The translations under genes were made by a program, and so were the position numbers. From Saccharothrix sp. NRRL B-16314 (GTDB lineage: Bacteria; Actinomycetota; Actinomycetes; Mycobacteriales; Pseudonocardiaceae), in contig NZ_JNXC01000001.1 in assembly GCF_000716595.1 (NCBI RefSeq), positions 62,001 to 126,000 of the forward strand: 64,000 nt of DNA, written 5' to 3'. Each line of letters begins with the position of its first letter. Within the stretch, counting starts at the first letter, position 1. A model generated the notes under the pieces. It did no database searches. It saw only the letters and a program-made list of their open reading frames with translations, and was not told the DNA's origin. Positions 52,395-60,533 of this stretch are shown one piece after another.

Positions 52395-54682
52395 TGGCGC
52401 GCGAACAGCCCTTGCCCGAGCGGGTGACGCTGCTCGGCATCCGGCACCACGGTCCCGGATCGGCGCGGATGGTCGCGGCGGCGCTGGAAGCCGTGCGGCC
52501 GGAGGTGGTGCTGATCGAGGGGCCGCCGGAGGGTGACGCCCTGCTGCCCCACGTGCCCGACCTGACGCCGCCGGTGGCGTTGTTGCTGCACGACGAGGCG
52601 GAGCCGGCGCGGGCCGCGTTCTGGCCGTTCGCCGAGTTCTCGCCGGAGTGGCGGGCGATGAAGTGGGCGCACGCGAACGGTGTTCCGGTGCGCTTCTTCG
52701 ACCTGCCGGCCGCCGCGTCGTTGGCCGAGCCTTCGGACTCCCCGGACTCCCCGGATGCCCCCGGTGACGAGCCCGGTGACGAGCCCGGTGGCGAGTCTGG
52801 TGGCGAGTGTGGTGGCGAGTGTGGTGGCGACGAGCCGAAAGCGGCCCTCGACCCGTTGGGCACGTTGGCGGAGGCGGCCGGGTTCGACGACCCGGAGCGC
52901 TGGTGGGAGGACGTGGTCGAGCACCACACCGATCCCGAGGACCTGGCCGAGGCGGTCGCCGAGGCGATGGGTGCGTTGCGCGAGGAGTTCGCCGACCAGG
53001 TCGACGCGCGGACGCTGCGCCGTGAGGCGGCGATGCGGCAGAACGTGCGGCAGGCGTTGAAGGACGTGGAGGGGCCGATCGCGGTGGTCGCCGGCGCGTG
53101 GCACGTGCCCGCCCTGCGCACCCTGCCACCCGCATCGGTGGACGCCGCAGCCCTGAAAGGCCTGCCGCGCAAGAAGATCTCGGGCACGTGGGTGCCGTGG
53201 AGCCACGGGCGGCTGGCGTCGGCGTCCGGTTACGGCGCGGGGATCGCCTCGCCGGGGTGGTACGCGCACCTGTGGGAGTGCGCCGAACGCGGCGACGCCG
53301 TGCCGCGCTGGTTCGCCAGGGCGTGCGCGGTGTTGCGGGCGGAGGACTTGCCGGCGTCCACGGCGAGCGCGGTGGAGGCGGTGCGGCTGGCGGACGCGTT
53401 GGCGGCGATGCGGGGGCGGCCGTCGCCGGGGTTGTCGGAGGTGATGGAGGCGTCGCTGGCGGTGTTGTGCGGCGGCGACGCGACGCCGTTGCGGCTCGTG
53501 CACGAGCAGTTGGTGGTCGGTGAGCGGCTGGGCGAGGTCGGTGACGACGTGCCGACCTCGCCGTTGGCGGCGGACTTGGCGCGGTTGCGGAAGCGGCTGC
53601 GGCTGCCGGTGAGTGCGATGGCCAAGCCGATCCGCCTCGACCTGCGGAAGGACACCGATCGGGAGCGGTCGAAGTTGTTGCGGCGGCTGGAGGTGCTGGA
53701 CGTGCCGTGGGGGACGCCGGACACGACCAGGACGTTGGGCACGTTCGCCGAGGCGTGGCAGCTGCACTGGAAGCCGGAGTTCGAGGTCGCGCTCGCGGTG
53801 GCCGCCCGGCACGGCACGACGGTCGAGGCCGCCGCCCGGACGGTGCTCGTGACGGGGGCGGGGGATGCGAGGCGGGTGGTCGACGCGGCGGAGTCGCTGA
53901 GCCGGTCCGTCGGGTGCGAGATCCCCGAGGCGGTCGCGGCGGCACGCCAGGCGCTCGACCGGTGCGCGGCGGCTGCGACCGACGCGTTGGAACTGCTGGC
54001 CGCGCTGCCGGACTTGGCGACGACGGTGCGATACGGCTCGGTGCGCGGGACGGACCCGGAGTTGCTGCGGGTGGCGTTGCACGGGTTGCTGGCGCGCGGG
54101 GCGGTCGGGTTGCCGTTGGCGTGTCGGGGGGTGGATGAGGACACGGCGGAACGCGCGGTCAGGGCGGTCGAGGGTGCGGACGACGCGGTCAGGTTGGCGG
54201 CCGACGAGGAGCACCGGGAGACGTGGCAGCGGGCACTGAAATCGCTCGTCGCGATGCCGGACGCACACGGCTTGCCGACAGGTCGCGCGACGCGGCTGCT
54301 GTGGGAGACGGGTGCGATCGACTCGGACGAGGTAGCCGCACGCCTCCACCGGGCGGTGTCCCTGGCGGCCGGCGCGACGGCGTTCGTGGCCGGGTTCGTG
54401 CGCGGGTCCGCGTCGCTGCTCACAGCCGATTCGCGGCTGTTCGGCGTGGTGGACGAGTGGCTGACGGGGTTGTCGGGGGCGGACTTCGCGGCTGCGCTGC
54501 CGTTGCTGCGGCGGGCGGTCGGCGAGTTCAGCCCGGCGGAGCGCCGGATGCTCGGCGACCGGGTCAAGGGCACGGCAGCGGGTGGTGCGGCTGGTGGTGC
54601 GGCGGCTTCGAGCGAGTGGGACGAGGAGCTGGCAGCACGGCTCGCGGGGCACGTCCGCGAACTGTTGGCAGCCGGCACGTGA
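52394..54682 (+). CDS. DUF5682 family protein
   Basis: 762-aa protein. The N-terminal domain begins TLLGIRHHGPGSARMVAAALEAVRPEVVLIEGPPEGDALLP; the conserved RHHGPGSAR and EGPPE suggest an EreA/TraB-like (TIKI-type) hydrolase fold, an inference. A Gly/Glu/Asp/Pro-rich low-complexity linker (about residues 113-150) separates it from a helical region with ARTLRREAAMRQNV-type heptads and VVAGAWHVPAL (a His in a catalytic-looking strand end). The rest is alpha-helical. Its role in the MoxR-VWA system is unknown; E. coli YehM is the possible counterpart. ATG overlaps the MoxR stop (TGATG). Confidence 0.8.
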   Translation: MAREQPLPERVTLLGIRHHGPGSARMVAAALEAVRPEVVLIEGPPEGDALLPHVPDLTPPVALLLHDEAEPARAAFWPFAEFSPEWRAMKWAHANGVPVRFFDLPAAASLAEPSDSPDSPDAPGDEPGDEPGGESGGECGGECGGDEPKAALDPLGTLAEAAGFDDPERWWEDVVEHHTDPEDLAEAVAEAMGALREEFADQVDARTLRREAAMRQNVRQALKDVEGPIAVVAGAWHVPALRTLPPASVDAAALKGLPRKKISGTWVPWSHGRLASASGYGAGIASPGWYAHLWECAERGDAVPRWFARACAVLRAEDLPASTASAVEAVRLADALAAMRGRPSPGLSEVMEASLAVLCGGDATPLRLVHEQLVVGERLGEVGDDVPTSPLAADLARLRKRLRLPVSAMAKPIRLDLRKDTDRERSKLLRRLEVLDVPWGTPDTTRTLGTFAEAWQLHWKPEFEVALAVAARHGTTVEAAARTVLVTGAGDARRVVDAAESLSRSVGCEIPEAVAAARQALDRCAAAATDALELLAALPDLATTVRYGSVRGTDPELLRVALHGLLARGAVGLPLACRGVDEDTAERAVRAVEGADDAVRLAADEEHRETWQRALKSLVAMPDAHGLPTGRATRLLWETGAIDSDEVAARLHRAVSLAAGATAFVAGFVRGSASLLTADSRLFGVVDEWLTGLSGADFAAALPLLRRAVGEFSPAERRMLGDRVKGTAAGGAAGGAAASSEWDEELAARLAGHVRELLAAGT
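52740..52848 (+). repeat. In-frame 9- to 12-bp tandem repeats coding an acidic linker
   Basis: Runs of GACTCCCCG, GGTGACGAGCCC and GGTGGCGAGTGT in the DUF5682 gene. All are multiples of 3 bp, so changes in copy number keep the frame and only vary the length of a Gly/Glu/Asp/Cys linker. Confidence 0.85.
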
Positions 54683-55068
54683 CGCGCGGCGTCCTCCTCA
54701 CGACGGGCAGTGCCCCGCACGTGACCCAGGGGGCACGCGCAGCGAGCACCTGCGGCGGGCGGACGCGGCGGGCACCCAGCGCGGAGTGGGCTGCGACCAG
54801 CAGCGCGGGCTGCGGCTGCTGCGGGCCGGCTGTGGTCCAGCGCGGCGCGGAACGGGATGTGGCGGAACGGGATGTGGCGGGACGGGGCGGGGTCGGGCGG
54901 TGGGGGTGTTCGAAGTGGTTGGAGGCGGGACGTTCGAAGTGGGGTTGGTCGGGGTTCCTCATGGTTTTTAACCGAGGGACGGTAACGGTGTTTCCGTACA
55001 TATTTCGGTGATGATCACCCAATGGTGTGAGTACGGGCCCTCGGTGGCCGGGAGGGGCGGGGTTTGGC
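54683..55068 (+). promoter_or_regulatory. Non-coding region with repeats and the VWA gene promoter
   Basis: 386 bp with no convincing gene. It contains a 15-bp direct repeat GCGGAACGGGATGTG at 54847 and 54862, and GTTCGAAGTGG at 54908 and 54932. Then comes an AT-rich island (54960-55016), odd in this DNA, with GGTAAC-GGT-GTTTCC (54981-54995, an imperfect palindrome) and CATATT as a possible -10. A promoter with an operator for the VWA gene is the best guess, so it is probably expressed apart from the four genes upstream. Confidence 0.45.
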
Positions 55069-56247
55069 GTGACGGACGACATCGCGGCCGAGAGGCAGCG
55101 GCGGTGGAGGTTGTTGTTGGGTGGGGCGGCTGGTGATCTCGGGGCCTTGAGCGCTGACGATCAGCGGCGGGATTCCGCGTTGACCGGGTTGTATGGCGGC
55201 GCCGGTGAGGACAGCCCTTCCGGCGGCGGCAAGCGGAGTGCGGGTCTCGGCGGGTCGTCGCCCGTCCTCCACCGCTGGCTCGGCGACGTGCGCACCTACT
55301 TCCCCAGTTCCGTCGTCCAAGTCATGCAGCGCGACGCGGTGGAGCGGTTGGGGCTCCGTCAGCTCCTCCTCGAACCGGAACTGCTGTCCAGCGTGGAACC
55401 GGACGTGAGCCTGGTGGGCACGCTCGTCTCGCTGTCCCGCGCCATCCCCGAACGCACCCGCGAGACCGCCCGCGCGGTGGTCCGCAAGGTGGTGGAGGAC
55501 ATCGAGCGCAAGCTCGCCGACCGCCTCCTCGCCGCCGTCCACGGCGCGATCGACCGATCCCGCCGCACGAGCCGCCCACGTCTGTCCGATGTGGACTGGA
55601 ATCGCACGATCCGGAAGAACCTCCGCCACTACCAGCCCGACCAGCGCACCGTCGTCGTCCAAGACCTGGTCGGCAACAGCCGCCGCAGCCGGCAGGCCTC
55701 CCTGCGCGACGTGATCCTGCTGGTCGACCAGTCCGGTTCGATGGCCGAGTCCGTCGTCTACTCGGCCGTGCTCGGCGCATCGCTCGCCTCGCTCAAGGCC
55801 GTCGACACGAAGCTGGTCGTGTTCGACACCGAGGTCGTCGACCTCACCGAACAGCTGAAAGACCCGGTCGACCTGCTGTTTTCCACCCAGCTCGGCGGCG
55901 GCACGGACATCAACCGCGCGGTGGCTTACGGGCAGTCTCTGGTTCGCCGCCCGACCGACACCGTCATGGTCCTGATCAGCGACCTGTACGAAGGCGGTGT
56001 CGCGCGGGAGTTGCAGCGGCGGGTTCGCGAGCTGGTGCAGAGCGGCGTGACGGTCGTCGTCCTGCTGGCGTTGTCGGACAGCGGCACGCCCGCCTACGAC
56101 CACGAGCTGGCCGCCCACCTGTCCGACCTGGGCGCGCCCGCGTTCGCCTGCACCCCGGACCGGTTCCCCGATCTGCTGGCGACCGCGTTGCGCCGCGAGG
56201 ACGTCGCCGCCTGGGCCGAGCAGAGCGGCATCCCGGTCGGCCGCTGA
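55069..56247 (+). CDS. VWA-domain protein (CoxE-like, MoxR partner)
   Basis: 392-aa protein. The N-terminal half is helical; the C-terminal von Willebrand A domain carries the metal-ion-dependent adhesion site: DVILLVDQSGSMAES (D-x-S-x-S), the Thr in LGGGTDINRAV and the Asp in MVLISDLYEGG. It ends in a helical cap. VWA proteins of this class are the adaptor of MoxR ATPases. The gene is separated from the SWIM-DUF5691-MoxR-DUF5682 genes by 386 bp but points the same way. The GTG at 55069 has GGAGGGG about 12 nt upstream. Confidence 0.9.
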   Translation: MTDDIAAERQRRWRLLLGGAAGDLGALSADDQRRDSALTGLYGGAGEDSPSGGGKRSAGLGGSSPVLHRWLGDVRTYFPSSVVQVMQRDAVERLGLRQLLLEPELLSSVEPDVSLVGTLVSLSRAIPERTRETARAVVRKVVEDIERKLADRLLAAVHGAIDRSRRTSRPRLSDVDWNRTIRKNLRHYQPDQRTVVVQDLVGNSRRSRQASLRDVILLVDQSGSMAESVVYSAVLGASLASLKAVDTKLVVFDTEVVDLTEQLKDPVDLLFSTQLGGGTDINRAVAYGQSLVRRPTDTVMVLISDLYEGGVARELQRRVRELVQSGVTVVVLLALSDSGTPAYDHELAAHLSDLGAPAFACTPDRFPDLLATALRREDVAAWAEQSGIPVGR

Positions 56248-56324
56248 ACCGCAGACCGCTGCAACGCAGCACCGCAGCACCGCTGATCCCCGGCCCCCTG
56301 GTCCCCCCCCCGTCCCCTAATCCA

Positions 56325-56789
56325 CTACCTGATCACCACGCGCCCCAGGGTCAGGAACGGCGCGCCTCGGGTCAGCACCGCCGCGCGTCCGCGCGGGTCG
56401 GGGCCGGCCATCCACACCTGCCCGCCGCGCCGGATGTTCTCGCGCACCCGTTCCGGCAACTCCGACAGCCGCAGGAACGTCCGGTCGGACCCGGCCGTCT
56501 CCAGGTACGTCTGCCGCCCGACCCGCGTCCGCCCCGGCACGAAGGCCACCGACACGGCGTGCCGCGGGTAGCTGTCGAGCAGTCGCAGCAGGCTGCGCCG
56601 CGAGAAGAAGTGCCGCAGCCCCGGCACGGCGAACTCGATGCACAACGGCGTGAGCACGAACACCCACGGCGACCCGATCCGCTGCGACACGATCCAGAGC
56701 ACCAGGAACGCGACCAGTCCGAGCGCGATGAACCCGACCGCGCGGCGATCCGCGCCGGTCAGGCACTTCGTTACCCAAGCCTCACCCAC
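56325..56789 (-). CDS. Small membrane protein, paralog of the next gene
   Basis: 154-aa protein with two closely spaced hydrophobic helices (residues 19-35 and 41-55) and a C-terminal soluble domain of about 95 residues, beta-rich and PH-like in appearance. The end QVWMAGPDPRGRAAVLTRGAPFLTLGRVV aligns with the neighbour's RRAWVVAPDRGGNTVVTFRGLPRLFPAKIV, so the two arose by duplication. No family is recognised. GTG start with GGGAG at 5 nt. Confidence 0.65.
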   Translation of the reverse strand: MGEAWVTKCLTGADRRAVGFIALGLVAFLVLWIVSQRIGSPWVFVLTPLCIEFAVPGLRHFFSRRSLLRLLDSYPRHAVSVAFVPGRTRVGRQTYLETAGSDRTFLRLSELPERVRENIRRGGQVWMAGPDPRGRAAVLTRGAPFLTLGRVVIR

Positions 56790-56850
56790 CACCGCTCCCA
56801 GCAAACCAGAAGTACGCGCCGGGGGTAGCCGAATAAACGATCACGCAAAC

Positions 56851-57324
56851 TCATCCGCGGACGATCTTCGCCGGGAACAGCCTCGGCAGGCCCCGGAACG
56901 TCACCACGGTGTTCCCACCGCGGTCGGGTGCCACGACCCAGGCCCGCCGGTGCCTGCGGATCCGTCCTCGCGCCATCGGTCCCGCGCTCACGTCGAGCAC
57001 CACCGGCCGCGCGCCGTGCACGACGAGCAGTCCTCCGCGCCAGTGCACCCGCACGTACACCCAGGTGCGGTCGCCCATGACCTTCGTGTGCGGTTGCCGC
57101 CGGGCGAGCCCCAACCCCAGCACCACCACGGAGAACAGCAGCAGCACGAGCGGCAGCGGGGACGAGACGTCGAAGACGAAGGTCAGGGCGAGTTGGAGCG
57201 CGAACGCGAGCACCCCGAGGACGACCCAGCCGAACGCGCGCCGGCCGGCCATCTCCAGGCAGTACCGGGTCCACCGGTCATCGACAGCCGCACCTTCGGT
57301 GGACGGCTTGTTCGGCACGACCAC
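56851..57324 (-). CDS. Small membrane protein, paralog of the preceding gene
   Basis: 157-aa protein with two hydrophobic helices (about residues 31-50 and 55-73) and a C-terminal soluble domain. It shares size, topology and the final APDRGG...GLPRLF-type motif with the downstream gene, 61 bp away on the same strand. The GTG has GGAGG at 6 nt. Function unknown; a membrane-bound PH-like or DUF-type protein. Confidence 0.65.
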   Translation of the reverse strand: MVVPNKPSTEGAAVDDRWTRYCLEMAGRRAFGWVVLGVLAFALQLALTFVFDVSSPLPLVLLLFSVVVLGLGLARRQPHTKVMGDRTWVYVRVHWRGGLLVVHGARPVVLDVSAGPMARGRIRRHRRAWVVAPDRGGNTVVTFRGLPRLFPAKIVRG

Positions 57325-57522
57325 GAGCCACCTCCGCCAGGCGAACCAAGATTACGACGAACGCCGGGACCGCCGAATCGGCCAACCGGCCCGATCCCGG
57401 CGACCACCCGGGCCACCCCGCTCGGCGCGTCGGTTGCGCACGCCCTAGCCTGCGTGAACCATTCGGACCTGCGGGATCGTGACCGGTTGGGCCGGTCGAG
57501 GGACTACCGCCACCGGGCTCCG

Positions 57523-57541
57523 GCAAGTTAGGCTGCCCTAA
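57523..57541 (+). promoter_or_regulatory. IdeR/DtxR-like iron box
   Basis: A 19-bp site, GCAAGTTAGGCTGCCCTAA, matches the IdeR/DtxR consensus (TTAGGTTAG-S-CTAACCTAA) at 14 of 19 positions, with a clean right half. It lies 16 bp before the GTG of the DUF2470 gene and just before its GGAGG. Iron-bound regulator should repress the gene. Confidence 0.55.
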
Positions 57542-57556
57542 GTTGGGAGGTGAGCG

Positions 57557-58315
57557 GTGAACGAGACACGTCGACCGCCGGCACCGCACGCGGCGGAGCG
57601 GGCTCGCACCATCGCCGCCCGGGGTGGGCGCGCGGCCCTGCTGCCGTCGGACGGCGCGGAGAACCGGGTCACCCCGGTGCTGCACCACGTCCACCCGCAC
57701 GGCGAGGCGACGATCGTGCTGCCGGACGAGCACCCGCTGGTGGTGTCCGCCCGTGCGACCGAGCTGACCGCGATGCTGGAGCTCGCCGACCAGGCGCCCG
57801 TGCAGCTGCGCGAACCGGTGCGCGGTCTGCTCTGGATCACCGGCTGGCTGCGCACGCTCGACCTGGACGAGGCCCGCGAGGCCGGTCTGCGGGTCGCCGA
57901 CGTGCGCCCGGACCCGCGGCTGCTCGACATCGGGCACGGTGCGTCGGTGCTCAGGTTGACGCCCGCGTCGCTGGTGGTGGCCGACGCCGAGGGCACCACG
58001 TCGCTGCGGCCGGAGCTCTTCGCGCAGGCCGAGCCGGACCCGTTCGCCGCGTTCGAGGACCACTGGCTGCGTCACCTGGAGCTGTCGCACCGCGATGTGG
58101 TCGGCCAGCTCGCGCAGCACCTGCCGGACAACCTGAAGGGCGGTCACGTGCGCCCGCTCGGGCTGGACCGCTTCGGGCTGCGGCTGCGGGTGGAGATGGC
58201 GGACGAGGACCACGACGTGCGCATCGCGTTCTCCCAGTCGGTGTCGACGGCGCAGGAGCTGGCGGGTGAGCTGCGCCGGCTGATGGGCTGCCCGTTCCTC
58301 GCCCAACGCCGCTGA
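57557..58315 (+). CDS. DUF2470 domain protein (HugZ-like, flavin-reductase/PNPOx-fold)
   Basis: 252-aa protein. The N-terminal two thirds resemble a pyridoxamine-5-phosphate-oxidase split barrel (LLPSDGAENRVTPVLHHVHPHGEATIVLPDEHPL...LLWITGWL). The C-terminal 80 residues are DUF2470 with NHRHA-like LSHRDVVGQLAQHLPDNLKGGHVRPLGLDRFGLRLRV. Such proteins include heme-degrading HugZ types, linking them to iron release. The iron box upstream supports this. GTG with GGAGG at 7 nt. Confidence 0.85.
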   Translation: MNETRRPPAPHAAERARTIAARGGRAALLPSDGAENRVTPVLHHVHPHGEATIVLPDEHPLVVSARATELTAMLELADQAPVQLREPVRGLLWITGWLRTLDLDEAREAGLRVADVRPDPRLLDIGHGASVLRLTPASLVVADAEGTTSLRPELFAQAEPDPFAAFEDHWLRHLELSHRDVVGQLAQHLPDNLKGGHVRPLGLDRFGLRLRVEMADEDHDVRIAFSQSVSTAQELAGELRRLMGCPFLAQRR

Positions 58316-58388
58316 GCCCGACCCCAGCGAGCCCGACACCGCTAAGCCCGCCGCCACCCAGCCCGCCGCCACCGAGCCCGACTCCACG
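58314..58388. repeat. Five 15-bp tandem units at the DUF2470 stop codon
   Basis: Units near GAGCCCGACACCGCT start at 58314, 58329, 58344, 58359 and 58374, beginning within the TGA stop. They have the same period and copy number as the array at 18046 but a different sequence. Confidence 0.8.
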
Positions 58389-58402
58389 GACAACCGCGCG
58401 GT

Positions 58403-58408
58403 TACCGT
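58403..58408 (+). promoter_or_regulatory. -10 box TACCGT, leaderless CPBP gene
   Basis: TACCGT lies 6 nt before the GTG at 58415. A GTG at 58409 directly after the box is the alternative. Confidence 0.5.
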
Positions 58409-58414
58409 GTGGGG

Positions 58415-59179
58415 GTGATCGACGACCTCGACGCCCGGTCCCGCCACGGCTACCGGCTGGAACTGCTGCTCGTCTTCGCCATGACGCTGGGCCTGTCCGG
58501 GCTGCGGAGCCTGGTGCGGCTGCTGGACAGCCTGCTCGACCCGGTGCCGCTGAACGAGCAGAAGGTCGCGATCAACGTCCCGCAGGCGCGGTTCGACCTG
58601 CTCGACCTGATCGCGCAGCTGCTGAGCGTGGTGCAGCTGGCGACGTGGGGCGGGCTCGGGCTGTACCTGCTGTGGCGCGGCGGGATCAAGCTGAAGGCGC
58701 TGGGGCTGGACCGCACCCGGATCGGTCCGGACGCGCTGGGCAGCCTCGGCCTGGCCGCGTTGATCGGCATCCCGGGGCTGGTCTTCTACCTGGTCGCGTG
58801 GAACCTCGGGCTGAACCTGGCCGTGCAGCCGTCCACTTTGGACGAGTCGTGGTGGCGCAGCGTCGTGCTCGTGCTGGCCGCGGTGGGCAACGCGTGGGCC
58901 GAGGAGGTGCTGGTCGTCGGCTACTTCCTGACCCGGCTCAAGCAGCTGGGCTGGCGGGACAACACGGCGTTGCTGGCCAGCGCGGTGCTGCGCGGCTCGT
59001 ACCACCTGTACCAGGGGTTCGGCGGGTTCGTCGGCAACCTGGTGATGGGGTTGGTGTTCGGCAAGGTGTGGCAGCGCACGAACCGGTTGTGGGTGCTGGT
59101 GGCCGCGCACGCGTTGCTGGACGTGGTCGCGTTCGTCGGCTACACGGCGTTGCGCGGTCACGTGTCCTGGCTGCCATGA
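58415..59179 (+). CDS. CPBP family intramembrane glutamic endopeptidase (Rce1-like)
   Basis: 254-aa membrane protein with about seven helices. The CAAX protease/bacteriocin-processing motifs are AWAEEVLVVGYFLTRL (catalytic Glu-Glu with the later Arg), SYHLYQGFGGFVGNLVMGLVFG (first His) and LVAAHALLDVVAF (second His). Such proteases cleave within or next to the membrane; in Gram-positive bacteria they often give self-immunity. No toxin peptide gene is seen next to it. The TACCGT box suggests a leaderless mRNA. Confidence 0.87.
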   Translation: MIDDLDARSRHGYRLELLLVFAMTLGLSGLRSLVRLLDSLLDPVPLNEQKVAINVPQARFDLLDLIAQLLSVVQLATWGGLGLYLLWRGGIKLKALGLDRTRIGPDALGSLGLAALIGIPGLVFYLVAWNLGLNLAVQPSTLDESWWRSVVLVLAAVGNAWAEEVLVVGYFLTRLKQLGWRDNTALLASAVLRGSYHLYQGFGGFVGNLVMGLVFGKVWQRTNRLWVLVAAHALLDVVAFVGYTALRGHVSWLP

Positions 59180-59282
59180 GTAGGTCGTGCGAGGTATGCG
59201 CCGCTCCACCGTGAGACGGATGCACGCGCACACGTCGCACCGACAGCATCGGGGCACCTGCCCACTGAGAGGGAAATCCCTG

Positions 59283-60518
59283 ATGCGCACCAGAGCGCTG
59301 GCCGTCACGGTCATCGCAACCCTTGTCGTAGCAACACCCACCGCCGCCGCCTCCACCGGGACCAAGATCATCATGCCGGAGCTGAGCGGACGGCACGCGG
59401 TCGGCACCGCGGAACTGCACCTGGTGGACCAGCGCCCGGACCCGTGGCAGCCGACAACCGACCGCGAGCTGATGGTCACCGTCTCCTACCCGGCCCGCGG
59501 CTCGGGCGGTGAACGCGCGCCGTGGCTGACTCCGGGCGTGGCGACGGTCATCGACACGCTCGCGACGCCGTCCCTGCTCGGCCTGCCGCCCGGTTCGGTG
59601 GACTGGGCTTCGACCCGGCGTCAGGCGGTGGTGAACGCGCCGACGGCCCGGGGTGGGTGGCCGGTGGTGTTGTTCTCGCCGGGTTTCGGGTCGTTGCGGG
59701 AGTTCAACGCGGGCCTCACCGACGACCTGGCGAGCCGCGGGTACGTCGTGGTGTCCATGTCGCACACGCACGAGTCCGCCGTGGTCGAGTTCCCGGGCGG
59801 ACGGGTCGAGCCGCCGCTGGTCGACGACGAGCTCATCGACCAGCGCAAGACCGCCATCGACACGAGGGTCGCCGACACCCGGTTCGTCCTCGACCAGCTC
59901 GGGCGGATCGCGCGCGGTGACAACCCGGACGCCGAGCACGACCCGTTGCCTCGCGGTCTCGGTGCCGCGCTGGACCTGTCCCGGGTCGGCATGTTCGGCC
60001 ACTCGTACGGCGGTTACACGGCGGGCGAGACGATGGTGCACGACCGGCGGATCGACGCGGGGATCAACGTGGACGGTTCCATGGGCTACGGCTCCGCGGA
60101 CGACTACCGGCCCGGTGAGGTCGTGACGCGCGGGTTGGACCGGCCGTTCATGCTGGTCGGCGGTGATTTCACGGACCCGGTGACGGGCGCGCGGATCGTG
60201 CACTCGCACCAGGACCCCGGTTTCGACCCGACGTGGGCGGACTTCTGGCCGAACCAGCGCGGGTGGAAGCGGGACCTGCACTTCGACGCGAGCACGCACT
60301 ACAGCTTCACCGACCTCCAGATCGCGGTACCCCAGTTGGGTGGTCTGCTGACCCCGGTGAAGCAGCGGGAGCTGGTCGGCGCGATCGACGCGACCCGGTC
60401 GTTGGCCGCGCAGCACGACTACTTCGCCGCGTACTTCGACGTGCACTTGAAGGGGCGGCACAGCCCGCTCTTCCGGGGTGACCCGCCGCGTCACCCGGAC
60501 GTGCGGTTCATCGGTTGA
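59283..60518 (+). CDS. Secreted alpha/beta hydrolase, PAF-acetylhydrolase-like
   Basis: 411-aa exported hydrolase. Residues 1-23 are a signal peptide (MRTRALAVTVIATLVVATPTAAAS). The core has PVVLFSPGFGSLREF, the nucleophile elbow MFGHSYGGYTAGE (G-H-S-Y-G), the oxyanion-side INVDGSMGYG, an Asp in VGGDFTDPV-type strand and FDASTHYSFTD with the catalytic His. The group includes secreted lipases/acetylhydrolases. ATG at 59283; AGAGGGA lies 10-14 nt upstream within a small inverted repeat (AGGGA-AA-TCCCT). Confidence 0.85.
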   Translation: MRTRALAVTVIATLVVATPTAAASTGTKIIMPELSGRHAVGTAELHLVDQRPDPWQPTTDRELMVTVSYPARGSGGERAPWLTPGVATVIDTLATPSLLGLPPGSVDWASTRRQAVVNAPTARGGWPVVLFSPGFGSLREFNAGLTDDLASRGYVVVSMSHTHESAVVEFPGGRVEPPLVDDELIDQRKTAIDTRVADTRFVLDQLGRIARGDNPDAEHDPLPRGLGAALDLSRVGMFGHSYGGYTAGETMVHDRRIDAGINVDGSMGYGSADDYRPGEVVTRGLDRPFMLVGGDFTDPVTGARIVHSHQDPGFDPTWADFWPNQRGWKRDLHFDASTHYSFTDLQIAVPQLGGLLTPVKQRELVGAIDATRSLAAQHDYFAAYFDVHLKGRHSPLFRGDPPRHPDVRFIG

Positions 60519-60521
60519 ACC

Positions 60522-60527
60522 TAAAGT
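60522..60527 (+). promoter_or_regulatory. -10 box TAAAGT, leaderless GPP34 gene
   Basis: TAAAGT lies 6 nt before the ATG at 60534, without a ribosome binding site. Confidence 0.5.
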
Positions 60528-60533
60528 GGGGTC

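Noticed and set aside
51680..54652. Long minus-strand open frame opposite the MoxR and DUF5682 genes
   Set aside because: Antisense shadow; the plus-strand genes have Walker, sensor and family motifs and coupled starts.
54223..55011. A gene in the 386-bp gap before the VWA gene
   Set aside because: The open frame is mostly a shadow of the DUF5682 end followed by low-complexity repeats, with no homology and no ribosome binding site.
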